The notes under the pieces were generated by a model. It was not told where the DNA came from. It ran no database searches and worked only from the letters and a program-made list of their open reading frames with translations. Source: an uncultured Aquabacterium sp. (GTDB taxonomy: Bacteria > Pseudomonadota > Gammaproteobacteria > Burkholderiales > Burkholderiaceae_C). Taken from it: a stretch of DNA of 64,000 bases. Shown here one piece after another: positions 50,068 to 58,665 of this stretch. Where the stretch lies: NCBI RefSeq assembly GCF_913773725.1, contig NZ_CAJYGK010000156.1, forward strand, positions 62,001 through 126,000, read 5' to 3'. The position numbers and the translations under genes were made by a program. The first letter of the stretch is position 1; every line of letters begins with the position of its first letter.

Positions 50068-50957
50068 CGTGAGCCCTCCTGTCGCCGGATGAGTTCGGCC
50101 AGCGCAACGGGCTCCGGCACATCCAGCCCCAAGGATCGGCACACCTGCTCGTTGGTTGCGATCATGAAACTGTCCGCCAGACGGGAAGCAGGCCAGTTCT
50201 GGGCTTGGGGTGCGAGCTTCAACATGGATGCCACCTGCCGTCCCACCTGGGCCGGACTTGCATACAGACCAAGGGCCGCCCCGGACCGGACCAGAGCAGG
50301 TGAATAGGCGATCACCGGAATGCGCTGCCGGTAGGCAGCGATCAGGACCCGCTGCAGCGCACCGGCGTCGGCCACCGTGCTGTCGGGCAGCACCAGCAGC
50401 ACATCGCTGTCCGCCAGGGCCGTGCGCAAAGCGCCATAGAGTCCGTCGGGCTGGCTCACCGTCACAGGCGTCAGCTGGAGGCCGCGCTCCCTGGCTTCCT
50501 CGGCCAGCACCTGGCGCATGGCCTGACCATCGGGCCCCAGCAGCACACCCACTCGTGTGGACTTCGGGAACACCTTGCGGATCAATTCCATGTAGCGGTC
50601 GGGCGGCTGGTCCAGGTAAACCGCAGACACCCACGCCGGAGGCCGCCGCCAGATGGCCGCAAAGGCCTCCCGCGGAATCAGGGCAGCCAGCACCGGCACG
50701 CGGGCCCAGTCGGACTGGGCCTCTGCCCGGCTGTGCACCAGCCGCAGGGCGTTGCTGCCCAAGGTGATCACCGCGCCAGGCAGCCCTTCGGTGGGCAGCT
50801 GGCCCGGCTCCAGCACGATCAGGTCGCCGCGACGGCTGGCCTGGCGCCAGGCCACCTGCAACGCCGACAGTGCTTCCGCATGCGCCCCCCCCGCATCCGA
50901 CGGCAGCACCCAGACTGCCTCGCCTGCGCCACGCAATGGCGCTGCGACACCGGCCAA
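50064..50957 (-). CDS. ABC-type substrate-binding-like periplasmic protein (start uncertain, probably upstream near 50990)
   Basis: PBP-like pattern VPVLAALIPREAFAAI...VYLDQPPDRYMELIRKVFPKSTRVGVLLGPDG...DVLLVLPDSTVADAGALQRVLIAAYRQRIPVIAYSPALVRSGAALGLYASPAQVGRQVA; upstream in-frame codons encode LINRRQSLLLAAGAALAGVAAP (signal-peptide-like). Confidence 0.8.
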   Translation of the reverse strand: MAGVAAPLRGAGEAVWVLPSDAGGAHAEALSALQVAWRQASRRGDLIVLEPGQLPTEGLPGAVITLGSNALRLVHSRAEAQSDWARVPVLAALIPREAFAAIWRRPPAWVSAVYLDQPPDRYMELIRKVFPKSTRVGVLLGPDGQAMRQVLAEEARERGLQLTPVTVSQPDGLYGALRTALADSDVLLVLPDSTVADAGALQRVLIAAYRQRIPVIAYSPALVRSGAALGLYASPAQVGRQVASMLKLAPQAQNWPASRLADSFMIATNEQVCRSLGLDVPEPVALAELIRRQEGSR

Positions 50958-51003
50958 GGCGGCGCCCGCAGCAAGCAGAAGGGACTGTCGCCGGTTGATC
51001 AGA

Positions 51004-53013
51004 TCAGATCTCCAGCTTCAGGGTGACGAACACCCGACGGGCCAACGCGAACCCTCGGCTGATCAGAAAAGCATCCTGCTGCCCCTCCAGCGACTGCACG
51101 GTGAGCGCTGCCTCGGCCTTGCTGTCTCCCAGGCGGAACGCCTGCGCCAGGCGCACATCGGTGCGGTGAGAGAACGGAAGCCAATCGCGGTCATAGCGCC
51201 AGGTCATGCCGCCCAGCCGCTCGTGAATGACACTCAGTTCGGTCTGCGGAGACAACCGCTGGAACCAGGCGATCGTCGTGTGGTGACGAGGTGGACGGCG
51301 CTCGTCGCTGACCTGGTAGTTCACGTTGTCCCACTTGGTTTCCGTGAACGTCTGATTCAGCCACAGCTCGGTGTCAGCCGCCGGCTTCCAGCGGACCTGG
51401 TACTCCCCACCCGTGACCAGCAGGTCGGTGTAGTTCAGATAATCCCGCGCGCGCTTGCCGGTCTCGGGGTGGCGAGTGCTGGGCAACCGGGCGACGATGA
51501 ATTCATCGAGCTGCTCCCGGAAAAGTCGGACATCGAAGGTCAGCCGGTAGTCCTGCAGCCGACCGACGTAGCCGAGCTCGACGCTCCTGAGCTTTTCCGG
51601 CTGCACCCTCCCCGTCGCCGCGTATTCATGCTGGTACAGCGCGCCCGTGGTCGTGTAGTGCCGGACGTCGGCGACATACTCGGACAGGTTGGGCGCACGC
51701 ACCGATTCGGTGGCACCGAAACGCAGCGTGTGTCCGGGAGCCAGCAACCAGTTGGCCATCAGCCGCGGCGTGGCGTATGTGCCCGCAAGGCTGTGCTTGC
51801 CCACGAACAAGCCTGCGTTGAACAGCCACTGCGGCGTCATGCGCCACTCGACCGTGCCGAACGCACGGGACTCCTGGAACGACTGCCATGCTGCGTTGTG
51901 GTACAGCGCTTCGGACTTGGCGCGCTCGTCCTTGAAGCCGAGTCCGACCAGCGCCCGCACCCCGTTACCCAGACCAAAACGGCGCTGCGCCTCGATGTTG
52001 CTTCGCCGGCCCAGGGCACCGTAGTCCCATATGACGCTCTCGCCACTGACCGGTGGGTTGCTGTTGAGCTTGCGGTTGGGCGACAGTGCGTAGTCCTGCT
52101 TGCGGTCTTCCATGAAGCTTGCAGACAGCTTGAACTCGTCGGAGTCCGCCAGCTGGTGCCGCCAGTCGAGCTGCAGGTACACATCCCGACTGTAGATCGT
52201 GTGGTACGGATTGCCGTCGTCCGTGGGCGTGTACCCCTCTCCCGCTGCCAGATACGAGACACCGCTGGCAAGCATCACCTCGTCGACCGCGGAAGGCCGC
52301 AGATCGACCCGTCCGTTGAGCTGGCTGAGGCGCTTGTCGTCATAGGCGTTCCGATAGCCGCTGTCCCGCTGCTCACCAGCCGAAAGCCGAAAACTCGCGA
52401 CCTCGTTGCCACCGCCCACTCGCGCGCGCTTGTCAAAGATGCCGTCATTGCCGACCGTCAGGCCCAATTCGCCTCCGACGGTATCTGCGCTGTGCCGGGT
52501 GATGATGTTGATCACACCGAACATGGCATTGGCGCCGTAGGCGGCCGAGTTGGCTCCGCGCAGCACCTCGATGCGCTCGATGTCCTCGAGCATCACATCC
52601 ATCATGCCGCGGTGGGTGTCTCCGAGGTGGGCGGTGGAGTACACCGACCGACCGTCGATCAGCACCAGATTGCGGATGCCGTAGTCGTCCAGCGGCACGT
52701 GATACGCCGACAGAGGATTGGCACCGTTCCACCCGCTGGACAGGTAGCCCGGCACCAGCCTGAGCACCTCTGCGATGGTTCGCGCACCCGACAGCCGGAT
52801 CGTGTTCCGGTCGACCACCGTGATGGCGCCGGGCGCTTCATTCAACGGCTGATCCAGACGACTGGCCGTGAGCACCACGGGGATGTTCGCGTAATAGTCC
52901 TCTTCGGTGGGCACGCGCTCAAGCGCACGTGCTGAGCTCCCGGCCACACAGCCCAGCGCACACAACACGCCCCACACCTTGTAATTGGCTCGGACACCCA
53001 ACATCTGCGACAC
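51004..53013 (-). CDS. TonB-dependent receptor
   Basis: Plug: LDQPLNEAPGAITVVDRNTIRLSGARTIAEVLRLVPGYL...LVLIDGRSVYSTAHLGDTHRGMMDVMLEDIERIEVLRGANSAAYGANAMFGVINIIT; barrel APNLSEY etc. Alternative ATG start at 53004. Confidence 0.92.
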   Translation of the reverse strand: MSQMLGVRANYKVWGVLCALGCVAGSSARALERVPTEEDYYANIPVVLTASRLDQPLNEAPGAITVVDRNTIRLSGARTIAEVLRLVPGYLSSGWNGANPLSAYHVPLDDYGIRNLVLIDGRSVYSTAHLGDTHRGMMDVMLEDIERIEVLRGANSAAYGANAMFGVINIITRHSADTVGGELGLTVGNDGIFDKRARVGGGNEVASFRLSAGEQRDSGYRNAYDDKRLSQLNGRVDLRPSAVDEVMLASGVSYLAAGEGYTPTDDGNPYHTIYSRDVYLQLDWRHQLADSDEFKLSASFMEDRKQDYALSPNRKLNSNPPVSGESVIWDYGALGRRSNIEAQRRFGLGNGVRALVGLGFKDERAKSEALYHNAAWQSFQESRAFGTVEWRMTPQWLFNAGLFVGKHSLAGTYATPRLMANWLLAPGHTLRFGATESVRAPNLSEYVADVRHYTTTGALYQHEYAATGRVQPEKLRSVELGYVGRLQDYRLTFDVRLFREQLDEFIVARLPSTRHPETGKRARDYLNYTDLLVTGGEYQVRWKPAADTELWLNQTFTETKWDNVNYQVSDERRPPRHHTTIAWFQRLSPQTELSVIHERLGGMTWRYDRDWLPFSHRTDVRLAQAFRLGDSKAEAALTVQSLEGQQDAFLISRGFALARRVFVTLKLEI

Positions 53014-53205
53014 ACCTCGAGGTCAATGAACCTCCCCTGGTCGCAAATTATCCATGCGAGCCGGGGGGCCGGGGTGACAAACTGGGCGGGCCGGAGTGAC
53101 CCATGACTGTCCATCGACGACACGCGCCACGCTGTCGTCGCAGCACAACGTCTTTTCGGTTAACGGGAAGATGCGGTAAGCACCCGAACCATGCGTAAAC
53201 CAGGG

Positions 53206-53282
53206 TGGTAGGCCGTGTTGGACTTGAACCAACGACCAAAGGATTATGAGTCCTCTGCTCTAACCGACTGAGCTAACGGCCC
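53206..53282 (-). tRNA. tRNA with CAU anticodon (Met elongator or Ile2), CCA encoded
   Basis: Manually folded 77-nt cloverleaf: GGGCCGT TA GCTC AGTCGGTTA GAGC A GAGGA CTCATAA TCCTT TGGTC GTTGG TTCAAGT CCAAC ACGGCCT A CCA. Confidence 0.93.
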
Positions 53283-53438
53283 CCCTTCAACTGCGCTGCG
53301 GACGTGCCCTCCCGGGCCCCCACAGACAGCCCTCTATCGTAGCAGAGGCCCTGGAGCGTCATGCCGGTTCGGCCATGGGCCACGCACGCTGTTTGCCGGC
53401 AAGCAGGTGTTGCCTCATTCCTGCCCTCCCCTGCGACC

Positions 53439-54287
53439 ATGCCCACACCCGCAACGCCCTTCACGGCCGATGTCGACATCCTCATTCCGACACGAAATCG
53501 CCCTGCGGCACTGGCCGTCACCCTGACCAGCGTGATGGCTCAGACGGCGGCTTCGCTGCGCATCGTGGTGGCTGACCAATCCGACACATCCACGCTGCAC
53601 GCGCCGGAGGTCCGGGCCATCATCCGGCTTCTGCAAGCCCAGGGGCGCCCTGTCGACTGGCATGGCCCGCGCCCTCGGCGAGGGCTGGCCGAGCAGCGCG
53701 CCTTCCTGCTCCATCAGGTGCGCGCGCCCTACTTGCTCTTCCTGGATGACGACGTCATCCTCGAACCCGACCTCGTGGAACGGCTCGTCATCGCCCTCCG
53801 CTGGGCGCGCTGCGGGTTTGTAGGCAGTGCCGTGCACGGCCTCAGTCACATGCACGACGAGCGCCCGCATCATCAAGCTGTCAGTTGGTGGGACGAACCG
53901 GTGCGGCCGGAATGCATCCGCCCCGGCGACCCGCACTGGGCTCGCCACCACCTCCACAGTGCAGCCAACCTCTATCACTTGCAACAGAAACTGGGCGCCG
54001 ACGACCGCACCGCACCGGACGCCGCGCCGCGGCTCTACAAGGTCGCCTGGGTGGGCGGCTGCGTGCTGTTCGACACGGCCAAGCTGCGCGCCGCTGGTGG
54101 TTTCGACTTCTGGCAGGACCTGCCCACTCAGCATTGCGGCGAGGATGTTCTGGCGCAATTGCGCGTCATGGCCCGCGACGGCGGCTGCGGGCTCTTTCCT
54201 TCCGGCGCCTACCACCAGGAGTTGCCCACCACAGTGCCGGAGCGGGACTGTGACGCACCCTGGGTCTTGCAGGGCGCACTGCCATGA
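53439..54287 (+). CDS. family 2 glycosyltransferase
   Basis: VDILIPTRNRPAALAVTLTSVMAQTAASLRIVVADQSD...PYLLFLDDDVILEPDLVERLV. Confidence 0.88.
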   Translation: MPTPATPFTADVDILIPTRNRPAALAVTLTSVMAQTAASLRIVVADQSDTSTLHAPEVRAIIRLLQAQGRPVDWHGPRPRRGLAEQRAFLLHQVRAPYLLFLDDDVILEPDLVERLVIALRWARCGFVGSAVHGLSHMHDERPHHQAVSWWDEPVRPECIRPGDPHWARHHLHSAANLYHLQQKLGADDRTAPDAAPRLYKVAWVGGCVLFDTAKLRAAGGFDFWQDLPTQHCGEDVLAQLRVMARDGGCGLFPSGAYHQELPTTVPERDCDAPWVLQGALP

Positions 54288-55441
54288 TGAGACGCGCCGT
54301 ACTGCCTGCCCGCCCGCTCAAGGGTCCTGCGCTTGCCACTGCACAGGTCCGCCGCATTGCGGTACTGCGGCCCAATGCCATCGGCGACTTCGTGTTCGCC
54401 CTGCCGGCCTTGCACGCGCTGCGCGCCAGCTGGCCTCAGGCGCACATCACGCTGTTGGGCCGAGCCTGGCACCAGGCGTTCCTTCACGGTCGACCGGGCC
54501 CGGTCGATGAGGTGGTCGTCCTGCCACAGATCCCGGGCGTCGGAGCCCCCGAAGACAGTCTCTCCGACCACGCCGCGGTGGATCGATTCGTGGCATCCAT
54601 GCGCCAGGCTCGCTTCGACCTCGCCATCCAGCTGTATGGCGGTGGCCGCTACACCAACCCGTTCATCAAGCGCCTCGGGGCAGCCCTGACCGTCGGCCTG
54701 CAGGCAGACAATGCCGAGCCGCTGGACCGGAACCTGCCTTATGAGCGCTGGCGCAACGAGCGCCTGCGGCTGTTGGAGGTCGTCGGCCTGGCGGGCGCCG
54801 CCGCGCGCGAACTCAATCCCAGGCTGGCGGTGACCGCCCGGGATCACGCCGTGCTGGCCGCGGTGGCAGCGCTGCCGCATCAACCGATCGCCGTGCTGCA
54901 ACCGGGCGCCACAGATGAACGCCGTCGCTGGCCTGTCGAACGGTTCGCTGCGGTGGGACGGGCGCTGGCGCGGGCAGGGGCGTTCATCGTGGTCAATGGC
55001 AGCGAGGCGGAACGCTCCTTGACCTCGCAGCTCGCGGGACAGCTGGGCGACACCCCCCACCTGGACCTGGCCGGTCAGTTGCCTTTGAGCGGTCTGCTGG
55101 CTTTGCTGCAGCGAGCGCGCCTGCTGGTGTCCAACGACACAGGGCCACTGCACCTGGCCTCTGCACTCGGCTGCCCCAGCGTTGGCATCTACTGGGCCAT
55201 GAACCTCATCACCGCAGCGCCCCTGGTCCAGGGGCGCCAGCGCGCGGTGTTGTCCATGGGGCTGACGTGCCCAGTCTGCGGCGTAGAGAACGTGCGCCAA
55301 CGTTGCCACCACCAGGTCTCGTTCGTCACCGACGTCACGGTGGACGAGGTGCTCGGAGCCGCCATGGCCGAATGGCAAGCGGGCCCCGGGGGGCATACGG
55401 CCCCGTCCGCGCATCGCCCACTCGAAGCGGCCAGCCCGTGA
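54284..55441 (+). CDS. family 9 glycosyltransferase (heptosyltransferase-like)
   Basis: RRIAVLRPNAIGDFVFALPALHALRASWPQAHITLLGRAW...LLVSNDTGPLHLASALGCPSVGIYW; overlaps upstream GT2 stop. Confidence 0.9.
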   Translation: MMRRAVLPARPLKGPALATAQVRRIAVLRPNAIGDFVFALPALHALRASWPQAHITLLGRAWHQAFLHGRPGPVDEVVVLPQIPGVGAPEDSLSDHAAVDRFVASMRQARFDLAIQLYGGGRYTNPFIKRLGAALTVGLQADNAEPLDRNLPYERWRNERLRLLEVVGLAGAAARELNPRLAVTARDHAVLAAVAALPHQPIAVLQPGATDERRRWPVERFAAVGRALARAGAFIVVNGSEAERSLTSQLAGQLGDTPHLDLAGQLPLSGLLALLQRARLLVSNDTGPLHLASALGCPSVGIYWAMNLITAAPLVQGRQRAVLSMGLTCPVCGVENVRQRCHHQVSFVTDVTVDEVLGAAMAEWQAGPGGHTAPSAHRPLEAASP

Positions 55442-55473
55442 GCGTGCGCCCCGGCCATCAGACGCCGGGCTCG

Positions 55474-56598
55474 TCAGAAGCGCTCGAGCAGCTGCCGTGC
55501 CTCATGCAGCACGAGGTCGATGCGCTCGCCCGCGGGGTCCCACACGGCGCGATGGCGCTCGGTGTCCATCGGAGCCCAGCGGTCGATGTCGGTGCAGCGA
55601 AATACCACCACGCTGGGCACCCTCAAGGCGGCCGCCAGATGCGATGTCCCCGTGTCGTTGGTGATGAGCAGACGGCTGCCGGCGATCAGGCTCGCCAGCG
55701 CACCGACCGGCACGGCCTCCGCTGCGTCCAGCACAGGCGAGCGCATGGCGCGACGCACCGCCCCGGTCAGGGCCGCCTCCTCGCCGCTGCCGGTCAAGAC
55801 GACGGGCAGCCCGGTGAGCCCGGCCAGCACATCCGCCACCGCGGCAAACTGGTGTGCGGGCCAACGCTTTCTCGTTTCGCGCCCGCCCGGATGCAGGCAC
55901 AGGTAGCCGCCCGACCGCAACGCCAGGATGTCGGGCCGCCCCGCCCACGCTGCGCGATCCTGAGCCCCGAGGGGAAAGGCCAGCGCCGGGTCGTCAGCCG
56001 GTGCGCCGAGATGCCGGGCCAGGGCCATCAGGCGAAGTGGCTCGGGGCCCGATTCAGGCCACGGCACGTGCCAAGGCCAGGCACTCAGCCCGCCTGCCTC
56101 ACAGAAGCCGGTGCTCATGCGGGCGCCGAGCAGCGCCATCAGGGCATTGGTGTGATGTCCGTTGCCATGCATCTGCACGACCAGGTCGAAGCCCTGACCC
56201 TGCATGGATTGCAGAAAGTCCGGCCACGCAAGGACATCGGTTTCGCGCTCAGGCAGGGCCGGGTAGCCGGGAAAGCTCAGATGCCCGTCCAACAGATCCG
56301 CGAAACGGCGCGAAAAGTCGATGGCCCACGGCAAACCGAGCAGCGTGATGTGCGCGGTCGGCAGTACACGGCGCAGGGCTCGCAAAGCTGGCACGGCGCA
56401 CAACATGTCTCCCAGGTTCAGGGCACGAAACACCAGCACGCGCTCGGGCGTCCACTGGTGAAGCAGCGGCCCGCCATGCGGCGTCGGGCCGTCGGCCAAG
56501 CCCCCGGTCGGCCTGCCTGGCACAGGAAAGGGCGATGCAGGAGGAACGAGACGGGCAGACACGGCTGGACGAAAGAGTGCGATCTTCCGCCTTGGCAA
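55474..56598 (-). CDS. family 9 glycosyltransferase (heptosyltransferase-like)
   Basis: RVLVFRALNLGDMLCAVPALRALRRVLPTAHITLLGLPW...LHPGGRETRKRWPAHQFA...LLITNDTGTSHLAAALRVPSVVVF. Confidence 0.9.
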   Translation of the reverse strand: MPRRKIALFRPAVSARLVPPASPFPVPGRPTGGLADGPTPHGGPLLHQWTPERVLVFRALNLGDMLCAVPALRALRRVLPTAHITLLGLPWAIDFSRRFADLLDGHLSFPGYPALPERETDVLAWPDFLQSMQGQGFDLVVQMHGNGHHTNALMALLGARMSTGFCEAGGLSAWPWHVPWPESGPEPLRLMALARHLGAPADDPALAFPLGAQDRAAWAGRPDILALRSGGYLCLHPGGRETRKRWPAHQFAAVADVLAGLTGLPVVLTGSGEEAALTGAVRRAMRSPVLDAAEAVPVGALASLIAGSRLLITNDTGTSHLAAALRVPSVVVFRCTDIDRWAPMDTERHRAVWDPAGERIDLVLHEARQLLERF

Positions 56599-56637
56599 AC
56601 GCCATGCCCCCTCACATACCCCGTGGGCAGTCCGGCG

Positions 56638-57666
56638 TCACTTCACGCTCAAGGCGTTGCTCACAAGGCGGGACGTGATGTCGACGATCTCGATCATCCG
56701 GTCGTAGGCCATTCGCGTGGGCCCGATCACACCGAGGGTTCCCACCACCTGCCCATTGATCTCGTAGGGCGCCGACACGACGGACAGCTCTTCGAAGGGC
56801 ACCACCTGGCTTTCGCCGCCAATGTAGATGCGCACGCCTTCGGCCCGGCTGGATCCATCCAGCAGGCGCATCAGCTGTGTCTTCTGCTCGAACAGGTCGA
56901 ACAGGCGGCGCAGCGAGCCGAGGTCGTTGGAGAAGTCCTGCACGGTCAGCAGGTTGCGCTCGCCAGACACGACCACCTGGTCCGTGCTTTCCGCCATGGC
57001 TTCCCCGCCCACCTGCACCGCCTGGCTCATCAGGGTGGCAATGTCGGCACGCAACTGCTCCACCTCTGTTTTCAGCCGGCTGCGCATCTCGTCGATCGTC
57101 AGGCCCGAGTAATGCGCGTTGAGGATGTTGCTGGCCTCGACCAGCTGAGACTGCGTGTAATCCTGCACCGTGAAGATCACGCGGTTCTGCACGTCGCCAT
57201 CGGGCGCCACCAGGATGACGAGCACACGCTTGTCGCCCAGCCGCACGAACTCGATGTGCCGGAAGACGGACGCCTTGCGCGGTGCCGTCACCACCCCCAC
57301 GAACTGAGAGAGGTCGGACAGCAGGTGTGCGGCATTGGCGATCACACGCTGAGGCTGATCGGGCTGCAGATGGGGGGTCTGCTCCCCCGCTTCGGCAGCC
57401 AGCCCGTCCAGGCTGACCGGGCGCGCCGTGAGCATGGTGTCCACGAAAAGGCGATAGCCCTTGGGGGTGGGCACGCGGCCGGCCGAGGTGTGGGGACTGA
57501 CAATCAGCCCGAGCTCTTCCAGATCCGCCATGACGTTGCGGATGGTGGCGGCCGACAGATCGAGCCCCGAGGCCCGCGACAAGGTGCGCGAACCCACTGG
57601 CTGTCCGTCAGCGATGTAGCGCTCGACCAGCGCTTTCAGGAGGATCTTGGCACGGTCATCCAGCAT
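56638..57666 (-). CDS. hrcA: heat-inducible transcriptional repressor HrcA
   Basis: [79 protein letters not shown]...[28 protein letters not shown]. Confidence 0.96.
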   Translation of the reverse strand: MLDDRAKILLKALVERYIADGQPVGSRTLSRASGLDLSAATIRNVMADLEELGLIVSPHTSAGRVPTPKGYRLFVDTMLTARPVSLDGLAAEAGEQTPHLQPDQPQRVIANAAHLLSDLSQFVGVVTAPRKASVFRHIEFVRLGDKRVLVILVAPDGDVQNRVIFTVQDYTQSQLVEASNILNAHYSGLTIDEMRSRLKTEVEQLRADIATLMSQAVQVGGEAMAESTDQVVVSGERNLLTVQDFSNDLGSLRRLFDLFEQKTQLMRLLDGSSRAEGVRIYIGGESQVVPFEELSVVSAPYEINGQVVGTLGVIGPTRMAYDRMIEIVDITSRLVSNALSVK

Positions 57667-57761
57667 GGCTGTTTCATTCTAGGCGCACACGGTACCGCCG
57701 CGGCCCCTCTCCCTGGGGAAAAGCACAGGTTTGTCATGGTCGCTGTGGTGTAATTCCCCGC

Positions 57762-58664
57762 ATGCCGAGCCCCCTGCCCTGCCGCTTCACCCACGCCGCC
57801 CTGGTGGGCAAGTACCACGCGCGCGGTATCAAGCCGGTGCTGGAAGACGTCGCCCAGATTCTGGTGCGCGCCGGACTCGATGTCTCGATCGAGCAGGAGA
57901 CCTCGCAAAGCACCGGCATGTCGGACTACCCCTCGCTGGGCATGCGCGACATCGGCCGCCAGTGCGACGTGGTGGTCGTGGTGGGCGGCGACGGCACCAT
58001 GCTGGCGACTGCCCGTGAACTGGCCCCGTTCGACGTGCCGCTCATCGGCATCAACCAGGGCCGCCTCGGTTTCATCACCGACATCCAGCTCAAGGACATG
58101 GCCACCGCCCTGCCCCTGATCCTGGGCGGCCAGTACGAAGAAGAAAAGCGCGTGCTGCTGGCCGGCGCCGTGCTGCGCCCCACCCGCGATGGCGAGTTCG
58201 ACACCATCTACGAAGGCTTCGCGATCAACGAGATCGTCGTGAGCCGCGGCGCCGTGGCGTCGATGGTCGAGGTGCGCGCCGAGGTGGACGGCCTGTTCGT
58301 GGCCAACTACCGCGCCGACGGCCTGATCGTGTCGACGCCCACCGGCTCCACCGCCTACGCCATGTCGGCGGGCGGCCCGATCCTGCATCCGGATCTGGGT
58401 GGCTGGACCATCGTGCCGATTGCCTCGCACACCCTGTCGAACCGGCCCATCGTGCTGCCCGACACCGGCACCGTCACGATCGAGATCGTGGCCGCGCGCG
58501 ATGCGAGCATGAACTTCGACATGCAGAGCCTGGCGAGCCTGCTGCCCGGCGACCGCGTGACGGTGCGCCGCTCGGCCCACCGGGTGCGCTTCCTGCATCC
58601 CGAGGGCTGGAACTACTACGCGACCCTGCGCCGCAAGCTGCGCTGGAACGAAGGAGTGAGTTGA
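57762..58664 (+). CDS. nadK: NAD kinase
   Basis: VVVVGGDGTMLATARELAPFDVPLIGINQGRLGFITDI...RADGLIVSTPTGSTAYAMSAGGPILHPDL. Confidence 0.96.
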   Translation: MPSPLPCRFTHAALVGKYHARGIKPVLEDVAQILVRAGLDVSIEQETSQSTGMSDYPSLGMRDIGRQCDVVVVVGGDGTMLATARELAPFDVPLIGINQGRLGFITDIQLKDMATALPLILGGQYEEEKRVLLAGAVLRPTRDGEFDTIYEGFAINEIVVSRGAVASMVEVRAEVDGLFVANYRADGLIVSTPTGSTAYAMSAGGPILHPDLGGWTIVPIASHTLSNRPIVLPDTGTVTIEIVAARDASMNFDMQSLASLLPGDRVTVRRSAHRVRFLHPEGWNYYATLRRKLRWNEGVS

Positions 58665-58665
58665 G

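Noticed and set aside
50653-52935. 760-aa + ORF opposite the TonB receptor/binding protein
   Set aside because: Antisense shadow; the opposite strand has clear family motifs.
55267-57753. 828-aa + ORF opposite GT9 and hrcA
   Set aside because: Crosses several real genes in antisense; no motif support.
57667-57761. Possible CIRCE element between hrcA and nadK
   Set aside because: No TTAGCACTC-N9-GAGTGCTAA-like repeat found; HrcA targets must lie outside the window.
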